Shown here: piece by piece, positions 33,709-43,086 of the stretch
How the letters are laid out: the number at the start of each line of letters is the position of its first letter
Numbering within the stretch: the first letter of the stretch is position 1
Source of the DNA: UBA4722 sp044221135
GTDB taxonomy: Bacteria > Pseudomonadota > Gammaproteobacteria > DSM-16500
Direction: 5' to 3'
Assembly: GCA_044221135.1 (NCBI GenBank)
Contig: JBGAPT010000001.1
Coordinates: forward strand, 62,001 to 126,000
DNA: 64,000 nucleotides
The notes under the pieces: model-generated
Database searches by the model: none
Told to the model about the DNA's origin: nothing
The model's input: only the letters and a program-made list of their open reading frames with translations
Made by a program: the position numbers and the translations under genes

Positions 33709-34242
33709 CTATTTCTGCGAATAAACCAATACCACACGACGATCTAACTGATAATCACTTTCAGTTCGACCTTGCGCTGCAAGTCGTTGCGCACCATAAC
33801 TAACGACTCGAATCTGATCAGGATTAACCCCTTTTCCTTTCATAAACTCAGCAACCGCATGAGCACGACGTTCACCCAGAGCTACGTTATATTCACGGCT
33901 ACCGCGTGGATCAGTATGCCCTTCCAAAATAATCTTGGCACGCGCATGCGCCATTAAATAATTAGCATTGGAAGTGATTGCGCGTTTATCTTCATCACGA
34001 ATCTGGCTTTTATCATAATCGAAATAATAGGTGCGTTTTGCTAGGCTTTGTTGAGGACCACCCGCTGAATCACCAAAATCAGACCCTTGGCCAACACCTG
34101 ATGACTGGGCACCGCCATTTGCATTCGCATCATACGCACCACCTTCCTGATCCTGACCCTTATGTCCAGGAGCAGCGCAAGAACTCAACACCAATACAAC
34201 ACCCACCATCATTAAACTGTTTACTATATTTTTCAACTGCAT
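33709..34242 (-). CDS. pal: peptidoglycan-associated lipoprotein Pal
   Basis: Pal anchors the outer membrane to peptidoglycan. The lipoprotein signal MQLKNIVNSLMMVGVVLVLSS ends in the lipobox LSSC (Cys22). A Gly/Gln-rich linker precedes the OmpA-like domain (about 65-175) with TYYFDYDKSQI, ILEGHTDPRGSREYNVALGE and RRAHAVAEFMKGKGV, the DAP-binding surface. 177 residues is normal. GGGAGAG precedes the ATG. It lies between tolB and cpoB. Confidence 0.96.
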   Translation of the reverse strand: MQLKNIVNSLMMVGVVLVLSSCAAPGHKGQDQEGGAYDANANGGAQSSGVGQGSDFGDSAGGPQQSLAKRTYYFDYDKSQIRDEDKRAITSNANYLMAHARAKIILEGHTDPRGSREYNVALGERRAHAVAEFMKGKGVNPDQIRVVSYGAQRLAAQGRTESDYQLDRRVVLVYSQK

Positions 34243-34310
34243 GACTTTCTCTCCCTTTGACTAATGGTTTTCTACCAAAACAAAAAAGTATACTCGGAAA
34301 ATAGCGGCTA

Positions 34311-35564
34311 TCAAGCCAAAAATGGTGACCAAGCAGGATCTTGTACTTCACCATTACGTCCTGGCAGCCGAATTTGCACACTGCCATCGGTTGCAACCAT
34401 GCCTAATACACTGCGCCCATTATAAAGTGTGCCAAATAATACCATACTGCCATTCGGCGCCATGCTAGGCGACTCACTATCAGAACTTGAGTTAGTCAGC
34501 ACGCGGAAGACACCTGTATCCAAATCTAATATACCAATATTGTATAAACCTGATTCTCTATTAAGCATCGTAATGTGATTGCCATCTGGCGTATAAGAAG
34601 CACGCGCATTATAACTGCCTTCATAAGTCAAACGCGTCACTGCTTTTGAAGCCAGATTAAGTTGGTATATTTGCGGATTATTCTTACCACTGCGATTTGA
34701 CGTGAAAATTAAACTGCCCCCATTGGGTGACCAAGATGGCTCTGTATTGATATAATTATCATGTGTCAATTGTGTAAGTTGTCGTGAGGCCAAATCCATC
34801 ACATAAATATTAGGTGAACCACTCTTTGATAGCACCAATGCCAACTTTCTGCCATCAGGTGACCAGGCGGGTGCACCATTAATTCCTCTAAATTCACTCA
34901 CTAAATGCCGAGCACCTGTCGCTACCTCTTCAACATAAATAGCAGCATGTTGATTTTCAAATGATACATAAGCAATACGCTTACCATCGCGCGACCAAGC
35001 GGGTGACATGATGGGATCCGTTGAAGTTAATAAAGGTTGTGGGTTATAGCCATCTTGATCAGCAACTTCGAGCACATATTTTGTAGGGCCTGACGTTCTC
35101 TGTACAACAACATAAGCTAACCGAGTTGAAAAAATACCACGCACGCCAATGAGTTGTTGATAAATCGCATCACTAATATGATGCGCAAGAGAACGTAACT
35201 CACTGCCTGAGACAGTATATTTACGATTCAATAAAACTGTCTGCTGCGTTGCACCCTTCCCTTTAAACGCTTCTAATAATTGAAAATTGACTTGATAACG
35301 ATTCGCACCTATTTCTTGCACGGCACCCACTACCTTATCATCCATGCTACCGCTGGAAAGCTTAAATCGGCCGCTATTTTTTAAGTCATTGCTAATAATA
35401 ACTGCAATGTCTTCTGCAGGTATTTGAGAAAAAGGCTTAACCATAATAGGCATTGCCCCTCCTACTCCGCGTGTTAGCTCCATGCTGAGCATAGCAAATG
35501 TTGCATGAGAAAAAAGCATTACAAAACCAGCAAGCAAGATTGAGATAAGTTTTCGCATAACCAT
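34311..35564 (-). CDS. tolB: Tol-Pal system protein TolB
   Basis: TolB is a periplasmic beta-propeller that swaps between Pal and the outer membrane porins. From the start at 35564 (GGAGAG upstream) it has a signal peptide (KLISILLAGFVMLFSHATFA), an N-terminal domain to about residue 155 and a six-blade propeller with repeated SPAWSRDGKRIAYVSF, APAWSPDGRKLALV and EPSWSPNGGSLIFTSNR blades. 417 residues (E. coli 430). The frame open to 35615 is unlikely to be used. It is separated from tolA by the GGDEF/EAL gene. Confidence 0.95.
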   Translation of the reverse strand: MVMRKLISILLAGFVMLFSHATFAMLSMELTRGVGGAMPIMVKPFSQIPAEDIAVIISNDLKNSGRFKLSSGSMDDKVVGAVQEIGANRYQVNFQLLEAFKGKGATQQTVLLNRKYTVSGSELRSLAHHISDAIYQQLIGVRGIFSTRLAYVVVQRTSGPTKYVLEVADQDGYNPQPLLTSTDPIMSPAWSRDGKRIAYVSFENQHAAIYVEEVATGARHLVSEFRGINGAPAWSPDGRKLALVLSKSGSPNIYVMDLASRQLTQLTHDNYINTEPSWSPNGGSLIFTSNRSGKNNPQIYQLNLASKAVTRLTYEGSYNARASYTPDGNHITMLNRESGLYNIGILDLDTGVFRVLTNSSSDSESPSMAPNGSMVLFGTLYNGRSVLGMVATDGSVQIRLPGRNGEVQDPAWSPFLA

Positions 35565-35631
35565 AATAAGTTCTCTCCGGAGAAAATCTAAAAAATTTGG
35601 GTGGATATATATCACATATTATTAGAGAGCG

Positions 35632-37128
35632 CTACACACGCTCAACAATCTTTTCCTCAACTAACGCCGTGAATTCTTCTGCTAACAGCGGCGGACTAAA
35701 AATATTGCCTTGCATGAGATCGCAGCCCAACTCTTTAAGTAATAATTTTTGTTCTTGGTTCTCAATTCCATCTACAACCACTTGTAATTGCAATGTATCA
35801 GCTAATGCAATAATCATTTTCATAATCGCTTTGGTTTCTTCGTTTGTCGTAATATCTGTAATGAGCGTACTCGATAATTTCAAATAACTCAGTGGAAAAC
35901 TTCGCAAGTGTTGCAAGGCAATATTACCCGTACCAAAATCAGTGACACCAATATGGACGCCTAATTGTTTTAACATATGCAGTGTCTTTTCAATTAAACC
36001 TAGCTTTGTTAATAACATCATTTCCGAAATTTGCAAAATAAGATGATCCGGATTTAAATTGAGTTCTTGCAAAACATGAGAAACATTATAGGCAAAATGC
36101 GGATTTTCTAATTGTTTAAGAGAAACATTGACAACTAATTTTTGCGGGTGCAATCCAAGTGACTGCCAAGTTAAAAATTGCTGACACGCATTACGCAGAA
36201 TCCATTCACCAATCACTAAAATGGTACCTGTGTTTTCGGCAAATCGTAAAAAATCATCTGATGAAATAGCGCCAAAATCGGGGTGTTGCCAACGCAGAAA
36301 AGTTTCCATACACACAATTTGTTTCATTTCAAGATTGACCTGAGGCTGATAACAAAGTGAAAATTCTTTATAAATCTCAGCACCATGCAATGCAGAAGTT
36401 AAAATAAGTTCACGACGACTGATCATGTGCATTTCGCGACGGTAAAATTGATAATTATTGTCACCATGGGCTTTAGCTTGATGCAACGCACTCTCCGCAT
36501 TTTGTAATAACATGGATATCTCTTCACCATCCTGAGGATAAATCGCAATACCAATACTTGCCGTGATAAAAAGTTCTTGATCCCGAATACGAAACGGCTG
36601 CGCAATCGCATTTAATAATCGCTGTGCAACATAAGCAGATGTTTCCGGCTTTGAGACTTGCGGCAAGATAAAAACAAATTCATCACCCGTGAATCGACTC
36701 ACTGTATCCATTTGACGCACTGACGATTGCAAACGCTCCGCAGCTTCTTTCAACAACTCATCCCCTGCTTCTAACCCTAGCACATCATTAATAATCTTAA
36801 AATCATCGAGATCTAGAAACAAAATTGCAAAAGTTAAATTATGTCGTTTACTTTGCTTTATAATTTGTTTTAAGCGGTCTTCAAAAATTTGCCATCCTGG
36901 TAAGCCTGTTAGCGAATCGCTCACAATGTTTCTTTCTATTTTATGTTTCATATCTGCCAATTCAACATTCAAGGCACGCTCTTGTTCAATACCTTTAGCT
37001 AAAGCAGTTTCAGCTGTAGAGAGCTTTTCTTTAAGATGGGATAAATGGCGAATATTAGAAAATAAACCATAACCCAGCAGTAATATGCTGAGAATACTTA
37101 ACCCAAGTAATATAATAAAGACTAGCAC
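35632..37128 (-). CDS. membrane-anchored GGDEF-EAL protein with degraded EAL domain
   Basis: The 498-residue protein has an N-terminal membrane helix (VFIILLGLSILSILLLGYGLF), a coiled coil to about 65, a GGDEF domain (about 70-235) and an EAL domain (about 245-490). The GGDEF motif reads RFTGDEF with an intact RxxD inhibitory site (RQMD) five residues before, so c-di-GMP binding is plausible and cyclase activity possible. The EAL domain has ETF for EAL, TDFGTG for DDFGTG and KLSS for KIDR, so two metal-binding Asp are lost and hydrolysis is unlikely. The start is a GTG with AGGAG nine bases upstream. It sits inside the tol operon between tolA and tolB, which is unusual. Confidence 0.88.
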   Translation of the reverse strand: MLVFIILLGLSILSILLLGYGLFSNIRHLSHLKEKLSTAETALAKGIEQERALNVELADMKHKIERNIVSDSLTGLPGWQIFEDRLKQIIKQSKRHNLTFAILFLDLDDFKIINDVLGLEAGDELLKEAAERLQSSVRQMDTVSRFTGDEFVFILPQVSKPETSAYVAQRLLNAIAQPFRIRDQELFITASIGIAIYPQDGEEISMLLQNAESALHQAKAHGDNNYQFYRREMHMISRRELILTSALHGAEIYKEFSLCYQPQVNLEMKQIVCMETFLRWQHPDFGAISSDDFLRFAENTGTILVIGEWILRNACQQFLTWQSLGLHPQKLVVNVSLKQLENPHFAYNVSHVLQELNLNPDHLILQISEMMLLTKLGLIEKTLHMLKQLGVHIGVTDFGTGNIALQHLRSFPLSYLKLSSTLITDITTNEETKAIMKMIIALADTLQLQVVVDGIENQEQKLLLKELGCDLMQGNIFSPPLLAEEFTALVEEKIVERV

Positions 37129-37162
37129 TGCATTCCTCTCCTTTTAAACAACATTATCCGTT

Positions 37163-37218
37163 CAGGCGTTCCCCCTGAAAAGCGCGGGAACTTCTTTCTT
37201 GTTTATATTCCCATCGCC
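37163..37218. repeat. interspersed hairpin repeat, family F copy 4 (short)
   Basis: CAGGCGTTCCCCCTGAAAAGC, GCGGGAACTTC and TTTCTTGTTTATATTC match the left half of family F; ATCGCCTCATGTTAGC matches its right end, so the middle is deleted. It lies between tolA and the GGDEF/EAL gene. Confidence 0.55.
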
Positions 37219-38064
37219 TCATGTTAGCAAATCGCTGTTATCCGTTAATACTACATTTTCAGGTTTTACTTTTAAAACAAATTGCTTGAATGATTCAAAT
37301 GCTTCTGTCTCTGTAGGTACAGGCAACGGCGATGCTTTAAATACAGCTGCACGTGCTGATCGATCGAGCGCCGCATCGCCGCTACTTTTGATTAATTGCA
37401 CATCCAGAACAACCCCCCCAGGCGCAACACGTATTAATAACTCCGCCGTTAAGTGTTTATCTATATTATTAGGAATAATCCAATGCTGACTAATCGTTTG
37501 CAAAATCAGTGCCTTATATTTATCAACTACACCCCGCATCTGCTGTGTCATCACATTTGCCAAACGTTTTTGTTCTTGCAGCATTTGCTGCTGTAAGGAT
37601 TTTGCTTTGATTTCTTTCATTTCTTTTTCAAATGCGGTTTGAATATCTGTTTGTTTTATTTTTTTTTGTTGTTGTGTTTGTTTTTTTAAATCGGCTAATA
37701 ATTGTTTTTGAATTAAATCTTGTTTTACTTTTTTTTGCTTTTTATCTGCAATCGCAATAGCAGGTTTCGTGACAGGCACTACAGGTTCTTTAGCGCTTAG
37801 CTTATTAGGCTTAGGCTCGACAGGTTTAGGCAAGGATGGTGCAATAGGTGGCGGCACAGGTTTTTGCAAAATCTTTGCAGGCTTTAATGGCCTATCCATC
37901 ACTATTGCATTGATCACTTCTTTATTTTTTGAATTTTCAACCACGGGCATCGGTGCACTAAAATCAAAACTCACTACTAATATAGTCAAAATAATAAGAT
38001 GCAACGCCAAAGAAAAATAAATTGCATTTTTAGGATTGACTGATTGCAATGAAAACATCGCCAT
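37219..38064 (-). CDS. tolA: Tol-Pal system protein TolA
   Basis: TolA spans the periplasm between TolQR and Pal/TolB. It has one N-terminal membrane helix (IYFSLALHLIILTILVVSF), a Pro-rich stretch, a long Lys/Gln-rich helical domain II (about 85-180) and a C-terminal domain III with HWIIPNNIDKHLTAELLIRVAPGG and LDRSARAAVFKASPLPVP. 281 residues, shorter than E. coli (421) through a shorter domain II. It follows tolR by 4 bp. Confidence 0.93.
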   Translation of the reverse strand: MAMFSLQSVNPKNAIYFSLALHLIILTILVVSFDFSAPMPVVENSKNKEVINAIVMDRPLKPAKILQKPVPPPIAPSLPKPVEPKPNKLSAKEPVVPVTKPAIAIADKKQKKVKQDLIQKQLLADLKKQTQQQKKIKQTDIQTAFEKEMKEIKAKSLQQQMLQEQKRLANVMTQQMRGVVDKYKALILQTISQHWIIPNNIDKHLTAELLIRVAPGGVVLDVQLIKSSGDAALDRSARAAVFKASPLPVPTETEAFESFKQFVLKVKPENVVLTDNSDLLT

Positions 38065-38068
38065 GCGA

Positions 38069-38527
38069 TCACCCTACCGGTTGGACATGCGGAGTTGGCT
38101 GTGTAATCAAGCCTACACTTTTGGCGCCTGCTTGTTGCAATAAAACCATAGCCTCCATTACCTTCCCATAATTTGCATTTTTATCCCCACGCACAAGCAC
38201 AGGTCGTTGATCGCCTGCAGCAGTGCTTGCTGTTAACTGAGATGCCACCAAGTTCCCTAAAACACGAGGTGTAATCGGTTGATTGGGTTTACTCGCACTA
38301 TTTAGATAAAAATTACCAGCGCTATCTACTGTTACAATCAAAGGTTCTTTTTGATCTGGCGGCAATGCTTTTGCTTCAGTCTTAGGTAAATCAACTTTTA
38401 CACCCTGCGTCAACAAAGGTGTTGTTATCATAAAAATAACAAGCAACACCAGCATCACATCAATAAAAGGAACTACATTAATCTCAGCAATAGGATTGCG
38501 AGATCTGCGTTGATGAAAATAAGCCAT
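38069..38527 (-). CDS. tolR: Tol-Pal system protein TolR
   Basis: TolR forms the proton-driven motor with TolQ. The single membrane helix carries the proton-path Asp (EINVVPFIDVMLVLLVIFMI) after a basic N terminus (RRSRNPIAEI). The periplasmic ExbD-like domain shows VDLPKTEAKALP and VLVRGDKNANYGKVMEAM. 152 residues is normal. It comes after tolQ, with a family F repeat between them. Confidence 0.96.
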   Translation of the reverse strand: MAYFHQRRSRNPIAEINVVPFIDVMLVLLVIFMITTPLLTQGVKVDLPKTEAKALPPDQKEPLIVTVDSAGNFYLNSASKPNQPITPRVLGNLVASQLTASTAAGDQRPVLVRGDKNANYGKVMEAMVLLQQAGAKSVGLITQPTPHVQPVG

Positions 38528-38556
38528 TGTTTTATTACCTCACTGTCTCAGCTTCA

Positions 38557-38684
38557 CAGGAGTTCCCGCTGAAAAGCACGAGAACTCCTTTCTTGTTTAT
38601 ATGCTGCGCCTCAGCAGAGCTGATGCTTGCACTTAAGGGGGAGAATCGCGATTCTCCCCCTTAAGAAACCCCCATCGCGTAGTG
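38557..38684. repeat. interspersed hairpin repeat, family F copy 5 (most complete)
   Basis: It holds CAGGAGTTCCCGCTGAAAAGC, GCTGCGCCTCAGCAGAGCTG, the perfect palindrome of GGGGGAGAATCGCGATTCTCCCCC, and ATCGCGTAGTGTCAGCGAGC. All three internal stems can form. It lies between tolQ and tolR, inside one transcript. Confidence 0.75.
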
Positions 38685-39395
38685 TCAGCGAGCGCTGCTG
38701 TCAACTGCACTTACTTTTTGTTGCGCCTGCCTAAATAAAATATTGGCAAACTCATCTTGAAAAGCATCAAAGCGATTTAATAATCGTCCAATTTCTGTGG
38801 CATAACGGTTATAGGCAATCACAGCAGGAATAGCTGCAAATAATCCCATGGCTGTGGCAACCAACGCTTCGGCAATACCGGGTGCCACCATCGTAATCGT
38901 TGCCTGTTGCGCATGTGCCAAGGCACGAAACGAAAGCATAATCCCCCAAACAGTGCCAAACAAACCCACATAAGGACTTGTAGAACCGACTGTCGCTAAC
39001 AAAGGTAAATGTAATTCCAATTTATCTTGCTCACGCATTTGCGCCACTTTCATCGCGCGCTTGGCGCTTTCTGTCATTTCTTCTGCTGTGGCATAGGCTT
39101 GTTTACGCAAACGTAAAAATTCCTTAAAACCTGCCATGAATATCGTTTCCATACCTTGAGTGCCTGACCGTTGCTGCTGGTTCTGACTATTCGCATAGAG
39201 TGCCGATAAATCGCCGCCAGACCAAAAAGTGTTTTCAAACTTTTTAGTCGCGTTACGCACTTCTTTGATATACAACGAACGCTGTAAAATATATGTCCAA
39301 GATGCAATGGATGCACCCACCAAAACTAGCAGTACCAGCTTCACCACCAGGCCGGCATTCAAAAAATAAGCCCACAAAGAGGAATCTATGTTCAC
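38685..39395 (-). CDS. tolQ: Tol-Pal system protein TolQ
   Basis: TolQ is the MotA-like channel subunit of the Tol motor. I set the start at the GTG ending at 39395 (MNIDSSLWAYFLNAGL), with GGAG nine bases upstream; an ATG at 39440 would add 15 atypical residues. Three membrane helices are seen: near 15-37, and the pair LLATVGSTSPYVGLFGTVWG and APGIAEALVATAMGLFAAIP with the conserved Thr residues. 236 residues (E. coli 230). First gene of the tol series. Confidence 0.94.
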   Translation of the reverse strand: MNIDSSLWAYFLNAGLVVKLVLLVLVGASIASWTYILQRSLYIKEVRNATKKFENTFWSGGDLSALYANSQNQQQRSGTQGMETIFMAGFKEFLRLRKQAYATAEEMTESAKRAMKVAQMREQDKLELHLPLLATVGSTSPYVGLFGTVWGIMLSFRALAHAQQATITMVAPGIAEALVATAMGLFAAIPAVIAYNRYATEIGRLLNRFDAFQDEFANILFRQAQQKVSAVDSSAR

Positions 39396-39592
39396 AGTAC
39401 ATTCTCCATCATTAGTCGTGTCAAAATTAGGTAGTCGCAAACCACCCTGTTATGAATATATATAGTATCGACCGCTTACAACGAGTGCAAACACTAAGTC
39501 ACTATTTTGGGATTACTCTCCTTGAATAAAGAAAATAAGTAACTCCAGCGTGCGCTGAATGGCCATTTAACATAACTATTCAGCGCCTCCGT

Positions 39593-39688
39593 GTGTCATT
39601 CCCGCGAAGGCGGGAACCTATTGTGACTAGCCACTTAGTTTGCCTTTACTCATGGTGAAATGGGTTCCCGCCTTCGCGGGAATGACAC
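39593..39688. repeat. MITE-like palindromic repeat, family B
   Basis: The ends GTGTCATTCCCGCGAAGGCG and CGCCTTCGCGGGAATGACAC are exact inverted repeats of 25 bp or so (also GGGAACC/GGTTCCC). The arms are those of family A with one change (ATTCCC for ATCCCC), but the core of about 40 bp is different. It lies between tolQ and the plus-strand gene at 39828, in a 430 bp gap that otherwise holds AT-rich DNA. Confidence 0.8.
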
Positions 39689-39827
39689 ATTAAGAAGAGC
39701 TCTGAATAAATACATTTTAACTATAGTAGTTATAACTCATTGATTATTCAAAAAAACAAATATTAAATCATAGACTATACTTAACATACGGAATTATAGC
39801 TAACCTTAATAATTAGGAGCACCTTCC

Positions 39828-41345
39828 ATGAAAACACATGACTTGTCACCAGCAGAAGAGCAAGAGTTTAAGTCTAAACTTGAACAATCAAAAAAAGAGT
39901 TAGATTCATTACGCGCAGAGTGCGTTGTACGCAATCTGAGTGATCCTCTTGTTTTGATACATGAAAAGAGGTTACTGATCAATCAATTAGATTTAATATT
40001 AAAATTCGACCTGAGTGTTGCATGGGAACAATGTCAACATCCGGGAACAACATCAACATCCGAAGAATTCCAACAAAAAAATGCAGAGTTAAAGAAAGCC
40101 TTATACGCGGCAATGGAATCGTTCTACGAAGTGACCATGTCGCTCAAAAATCTAGATATCAATCTTAAAAAAGAAGAAGAAGAAAAATTTCAGGCATCTC
40201 TGAAAAAGTTTGACGACGCTCTTACAGTATTTGAAGAAAAAAGTATGGGGTATAATACACAGGCTGCTAGTTTTACTGAAACATACGCTACTTTAAAACA
40301 ACAAAGAAAATCTATCGAACGCGTCATTCGTGGAGCAGCGTTATCAACTTCGATGGGTTTTTTCAGCACTGCACTACAAGTCCTGACTATCGTAGGCTAT
40401 TCTTGGATTATCACGTTAAAAGAAGCTGCAGCGTTTGCAGGCAGCATTTTTTATCCTATCGGTGCCACATTTACTTCTCTCACCAAATTATTCAATTTGA
40501 TTGCGACCACCTCTACATTGGGCCGGATAAAAAGTGAAAGAGAACAAGCTCTAGATGATATGGAGCGTGCGGCTCGCTTAACAGAAGCAGAAGCGTTACT
40601 TCGCACAGAAAAATGGTTGAAATTGACATCCTTTGTACTAAACACCCTCTCAGTTATAGCTTTTGCAGGTGCATTAACAAGCCCAATAGGATGGGTGCTT
40701 GTCGCAGCAGCAACGATAGTAGATTGGAGAGATACGGGGGTAAATGGGGTTAAAAAAGCACAGTTAGAATATGAACATGCAAACGTTGATGCTGAAAAAG
40801 CTACTGAGGGATCGCCAGAATATGAAAAACTTCAAAACATCGTAAAAGAAAAAGCGGAAGCGTTAGATAAAGCAAAAACTGAAGAAAAGTGGTGTCGCGT
40901 TAATGCTGTTGCTATGATTTTATTTGCTTGCGCACCTATTCCCGTTGTTGGCCCAGTATTTTTAGGACTGGGTTTTGCAACATTTGGTATTGCTTCTGCA
41001 AGAAATATTATTGTTGCTCTCAAACCTCGTTTTGCTCGTCCTTCCAGTAAAAAAGAAAAAGCAGAAGAAGGTACTGAAATGGCTGATCTGAGAGTCAGCC
41101 ATAAACAAGACAAAAGATTTACATCAACAGCTAAAGCTGCAATCTTACTATCAACACCAACGAAGAGCCCGCAAGCTGCTAATGCCAGTTCTTATGATCA
41201 GCATAGTTTAGATAGTCAGGTTATCACATCAGCAAAAGGGATATTCCAAGGACAAGTAAAAACTGATCCTACCAAAACTGAAGTTACTGCTTCCCCAAAA
41301 AAAATTACACGCACACCAGCAGCGGGAGGAACTCCTACTAAATAA
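39828..41345 (+). CDS. coiled-coil protein with membrane segments, effector candidate
   Basis: I do not recognise a family. The 505-residue protein has a charged coiled-coil N-terminal half (about 5-165), hydrophobic segments at about 165-230 (ALSTSMGFFSTALQVLTIVG and following), 265-300 (FVLNTLSVIAFAGALTSPIG) and 360-395 (AVAMILFACAPIPVVGPVFL), and a disordered basic C terminus rich in Lys, Thr and Pro (KKITRTPAAGGTPTK). There is no signal peptide. AGGAG precedes the ATG. It is inserted on the opposite strand between ruvB and tolQ, which are neighbours in relatives. The build resembles membrane-targeted effectors of Legionellales; this is inference. Confidence 0.75.
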   Translation: MKTHDLSPAEEQEFKSKLEQSKKELDSLRAECVVRNLSDPLVLIHEKRLLINQLDLILKFDLSVAWEQCQHPGTTSTSEEFQQKNAELKKALYAAMESFYEVTMSLKNLDINLKKEEEEKFQASLKKFDDALTVFEEKSMGYNTQAASFTETYATLKQQRKSIERVIRGAALSTSMGFFSTALQVLTIVGYSWIITLKEAAAFAGSIFYPIGATFTSLTKLFNLIATTSTLGRIKSEREQALDDMERAARLTEAEALLRTEKWLKLTSFVLNTLSVIAFAGALTSPIGWVLVAAATIVDWRDTGVNGVKKAQLEYEHANVDAEKATEGSPEYEKLQNIVKEKAEALDKAKTEEKWCRVNAVAMILFACAPIPVVGPVFLGLGFATFGIASARNIIVALKPRFARPSSKKEKAEEGTEMADLRVSHKQDKRFTSTAKAAILLSTPTKSPQAANASSYDQHSLDSQVITSAKGIFQGQVKTDPTKTEVTASPKKITRTPAAGGTPTK

Positions 41346-41408
41346 TCTAACATTAACGGTTCCCGTGAGAATGTTGACTGAACTGTATCATTGTCATCCT
41401 AACATCAC

Positions 41409-42452
41409 TCACTTAACCTCATCCAATAAACTTAAATTTTTTTGCGCCACCACTCTTTCAGGTGCCTTCATACCAAAATGTAAATAAGCATGTCGCGTTG
41501 CAATACGTCCGCGCGGCGTACGCATGATAAATCCTTGCTGAATAAGAAAAGGTTCAATCACATCTTCGATAGTGCCACGCTCTTCACTAATAGAAGCCGC
41601 CAAACTATCAACACCCACTGGGCCGCCATTAAATTTATCAATCAAAGCCAACAATAATTTCCTGTCCATCATATCAAAACCTTGATCGTCTACATCAAGC
41701 ATATCTAATGCACGCTGCACAATAGCACGAGCAATTTGTCCATTTCCTTTGACTTCAGCATAATCACGCACTCTACGTAATAAACGATTAGCAATACGAG
41801 GTGTGCCGCGTGAGCGTTTCGCAATTTCTGCCGCACCGTCTAGATCAATTTGAATACCCAAAATAGTTGCAGAACGTTGCACAATCTGCGAGAGTTCTGC
41901 AACTTGATAAAACTCTAAGCGTTGCACAATACCAAAACGGTCACGTAAAGGAGATGTTAATAAGCCAGCACGCGTCGTTGCGCCAATCAAAGTGAAAGGT
42001 GGTAAATTCAATTTAATGGAACGTGCAGCAGGTCCTTCACCAATCATAATATCCAACTGATAATCTTCCATCGCGGGATAAAGCACTTCTTCTACTACAG
42101 GACTTAAGCGATGAATCTCATCTATAAATAATACTTCGCGTTCTTGTAGATTAGTTAAAAGTGCTGCCACATCACCTGCACGTTCTAGCACAGGGCCTGA
42201 GGTTTGACGTAAGCCTACCCCTAATTCATTTGCAATAATGTGAGCCAATGTCGTTTTACCTAATCCTGGCGGGCCAAAAACTAATACATGATCCAATGCT
42301 TCATTGCGAGCTCTTGCTGCTTGGATCGCAATACCCATTTGCTCACGTACAGCAGCCTGGCCAATATAATCTTGCAAATTTTTAGGTCGAATAGCGCGAT
42401 CTACAACTTCTGTTTCATGAGGCGAAATAAGGCGTTCCAGATCATCACTCAT
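41409..42452 (-). CDS. ruvB: Holliday junction branch migration helicase RuvB
   Basis: RuvB is the hexameric motor that drives branch migration with RuvA. Walker A is GPPGLGKTTLAHIIANEL, Walker B LFIDEIHRL, sensor 1 ATTRAGLL, and the C-terminal winged helix ends with LIQQGFIMRTPRGRIAT. 347 residues is normal. The start overlaps the ruvA stop by 4 bp (ATGA). Confidence 0.97.
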   Translation of the reverse strand: MSDDLERLISPHETEVVDRAIRPKNLQDYIGQAAVREQMGIAIQAARARNEALDHVLVFGPPGLGKTTLAHIIANELGVGLRQTSGPVLERAGDVAALLTNLQEREVLFIDEIHRLSPVVEEVLYPAMEDYQLDIMIGEGPAARSIKLNLPPFTLIGATTRAGLLTSPLRDRFGIVQRLEFYQVAELSQIVQRSATILGIQIDLDGAAEIAKRSRGTPRIANRLLRRVRDYAEVKGNGQIARAIVQRALDMLDVDDQGFDMMDRKLLLALIDKFNGGPVGVDSLAASISEERGTIEDVIEPFLIQQGFIMRTPRGRIATRHAYLHFGMKAPERVVAQKNLSLLDEVK

Positions 42453-43060
42453 ACCACCATCTCCCTTAATGCTTGACGAATAATGTCTTCGCTACTCAAA
42501 CTACTATCTTCTATTTTTGACACAGCACGACTTGCTTCTGCAGGTTTGTAACCTAACGAAATCAAGGCGGAGATTGCATCTTGCATAGCGCGATTAGATA
42601 CACTGGATTTTTTAACGACGGGATTTAATTCTGACCCAATCGATACACTCGATTGCCAATCCGATAATTTATCCCGCATTTCAATAATCAAACGCTCCGC
42701 CGTTTTTTTGCCGATACCGGGTAAGCGTACTAAATTTGCCGTATCATTATTCACTATACACCGTACAAATTCGCTGGGTTCAATACTCGATAAAATAGTC
42801 AAACCTAATCGAGGTCCAATACCATTTACTTTAATCAAGGTACGAAATAATGCGCGTTCTTCGCGAGCATAAAAGCCATATAAATGATGCGCATCTTCAC
42901 GTATTACCAGATGAGTAAAAAGTATGACTTCTTGGCCTATATCGGGCAAACGATAAAAAGTATTCATGGGCGCATCCACTTCATAAGCCACGCCATGCAC
43001 ATCAAGCAATAATTGCGGGGGTTGTTTTTCTAAGATAATTCCGCGAAGCTGACCAATCAT
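42449..43060 (-). CDS. ruvA: Holliday junction DNA helicase subunit RuvA
   Basis: RuvA binds the four-way junction and loads RuvB. The OB fold opens MIGQLRGIILEKQPPQLLLD, the helix-hairpin-helix motifs are VNGIGPRLGLTILS and LPGIGKKTAERLIIEM, and the C-terminal RuvB-binding domain is ALISLGYKPAEASRAV. 203 residues matches E. coli exactly. It is separated from ruvC by the small secreted protein gene at 43087. Confidence 0.97.
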   Translation of the reverse strand: MIGQLRGIILEKQPPQLLLDVHGVAYEVDAPMNTFYRLPDIGQEVILFTHLVIREDAHHLYGFYAREERALFRTLIKVNGIGPRLGLTILSSIEPSEFVRCIVNNDTANLVRLPGIGKKTAERLIIEMRDKLSDWQSSVSIGSELNPVVKKSSVSNRAMQDAISALISLGYKPAEASRAVSKIEDSSLSSEDIIRQALREMVV

Positions 43061-43086
43061 GAGATATCCTTTAAATTCTATTTACT

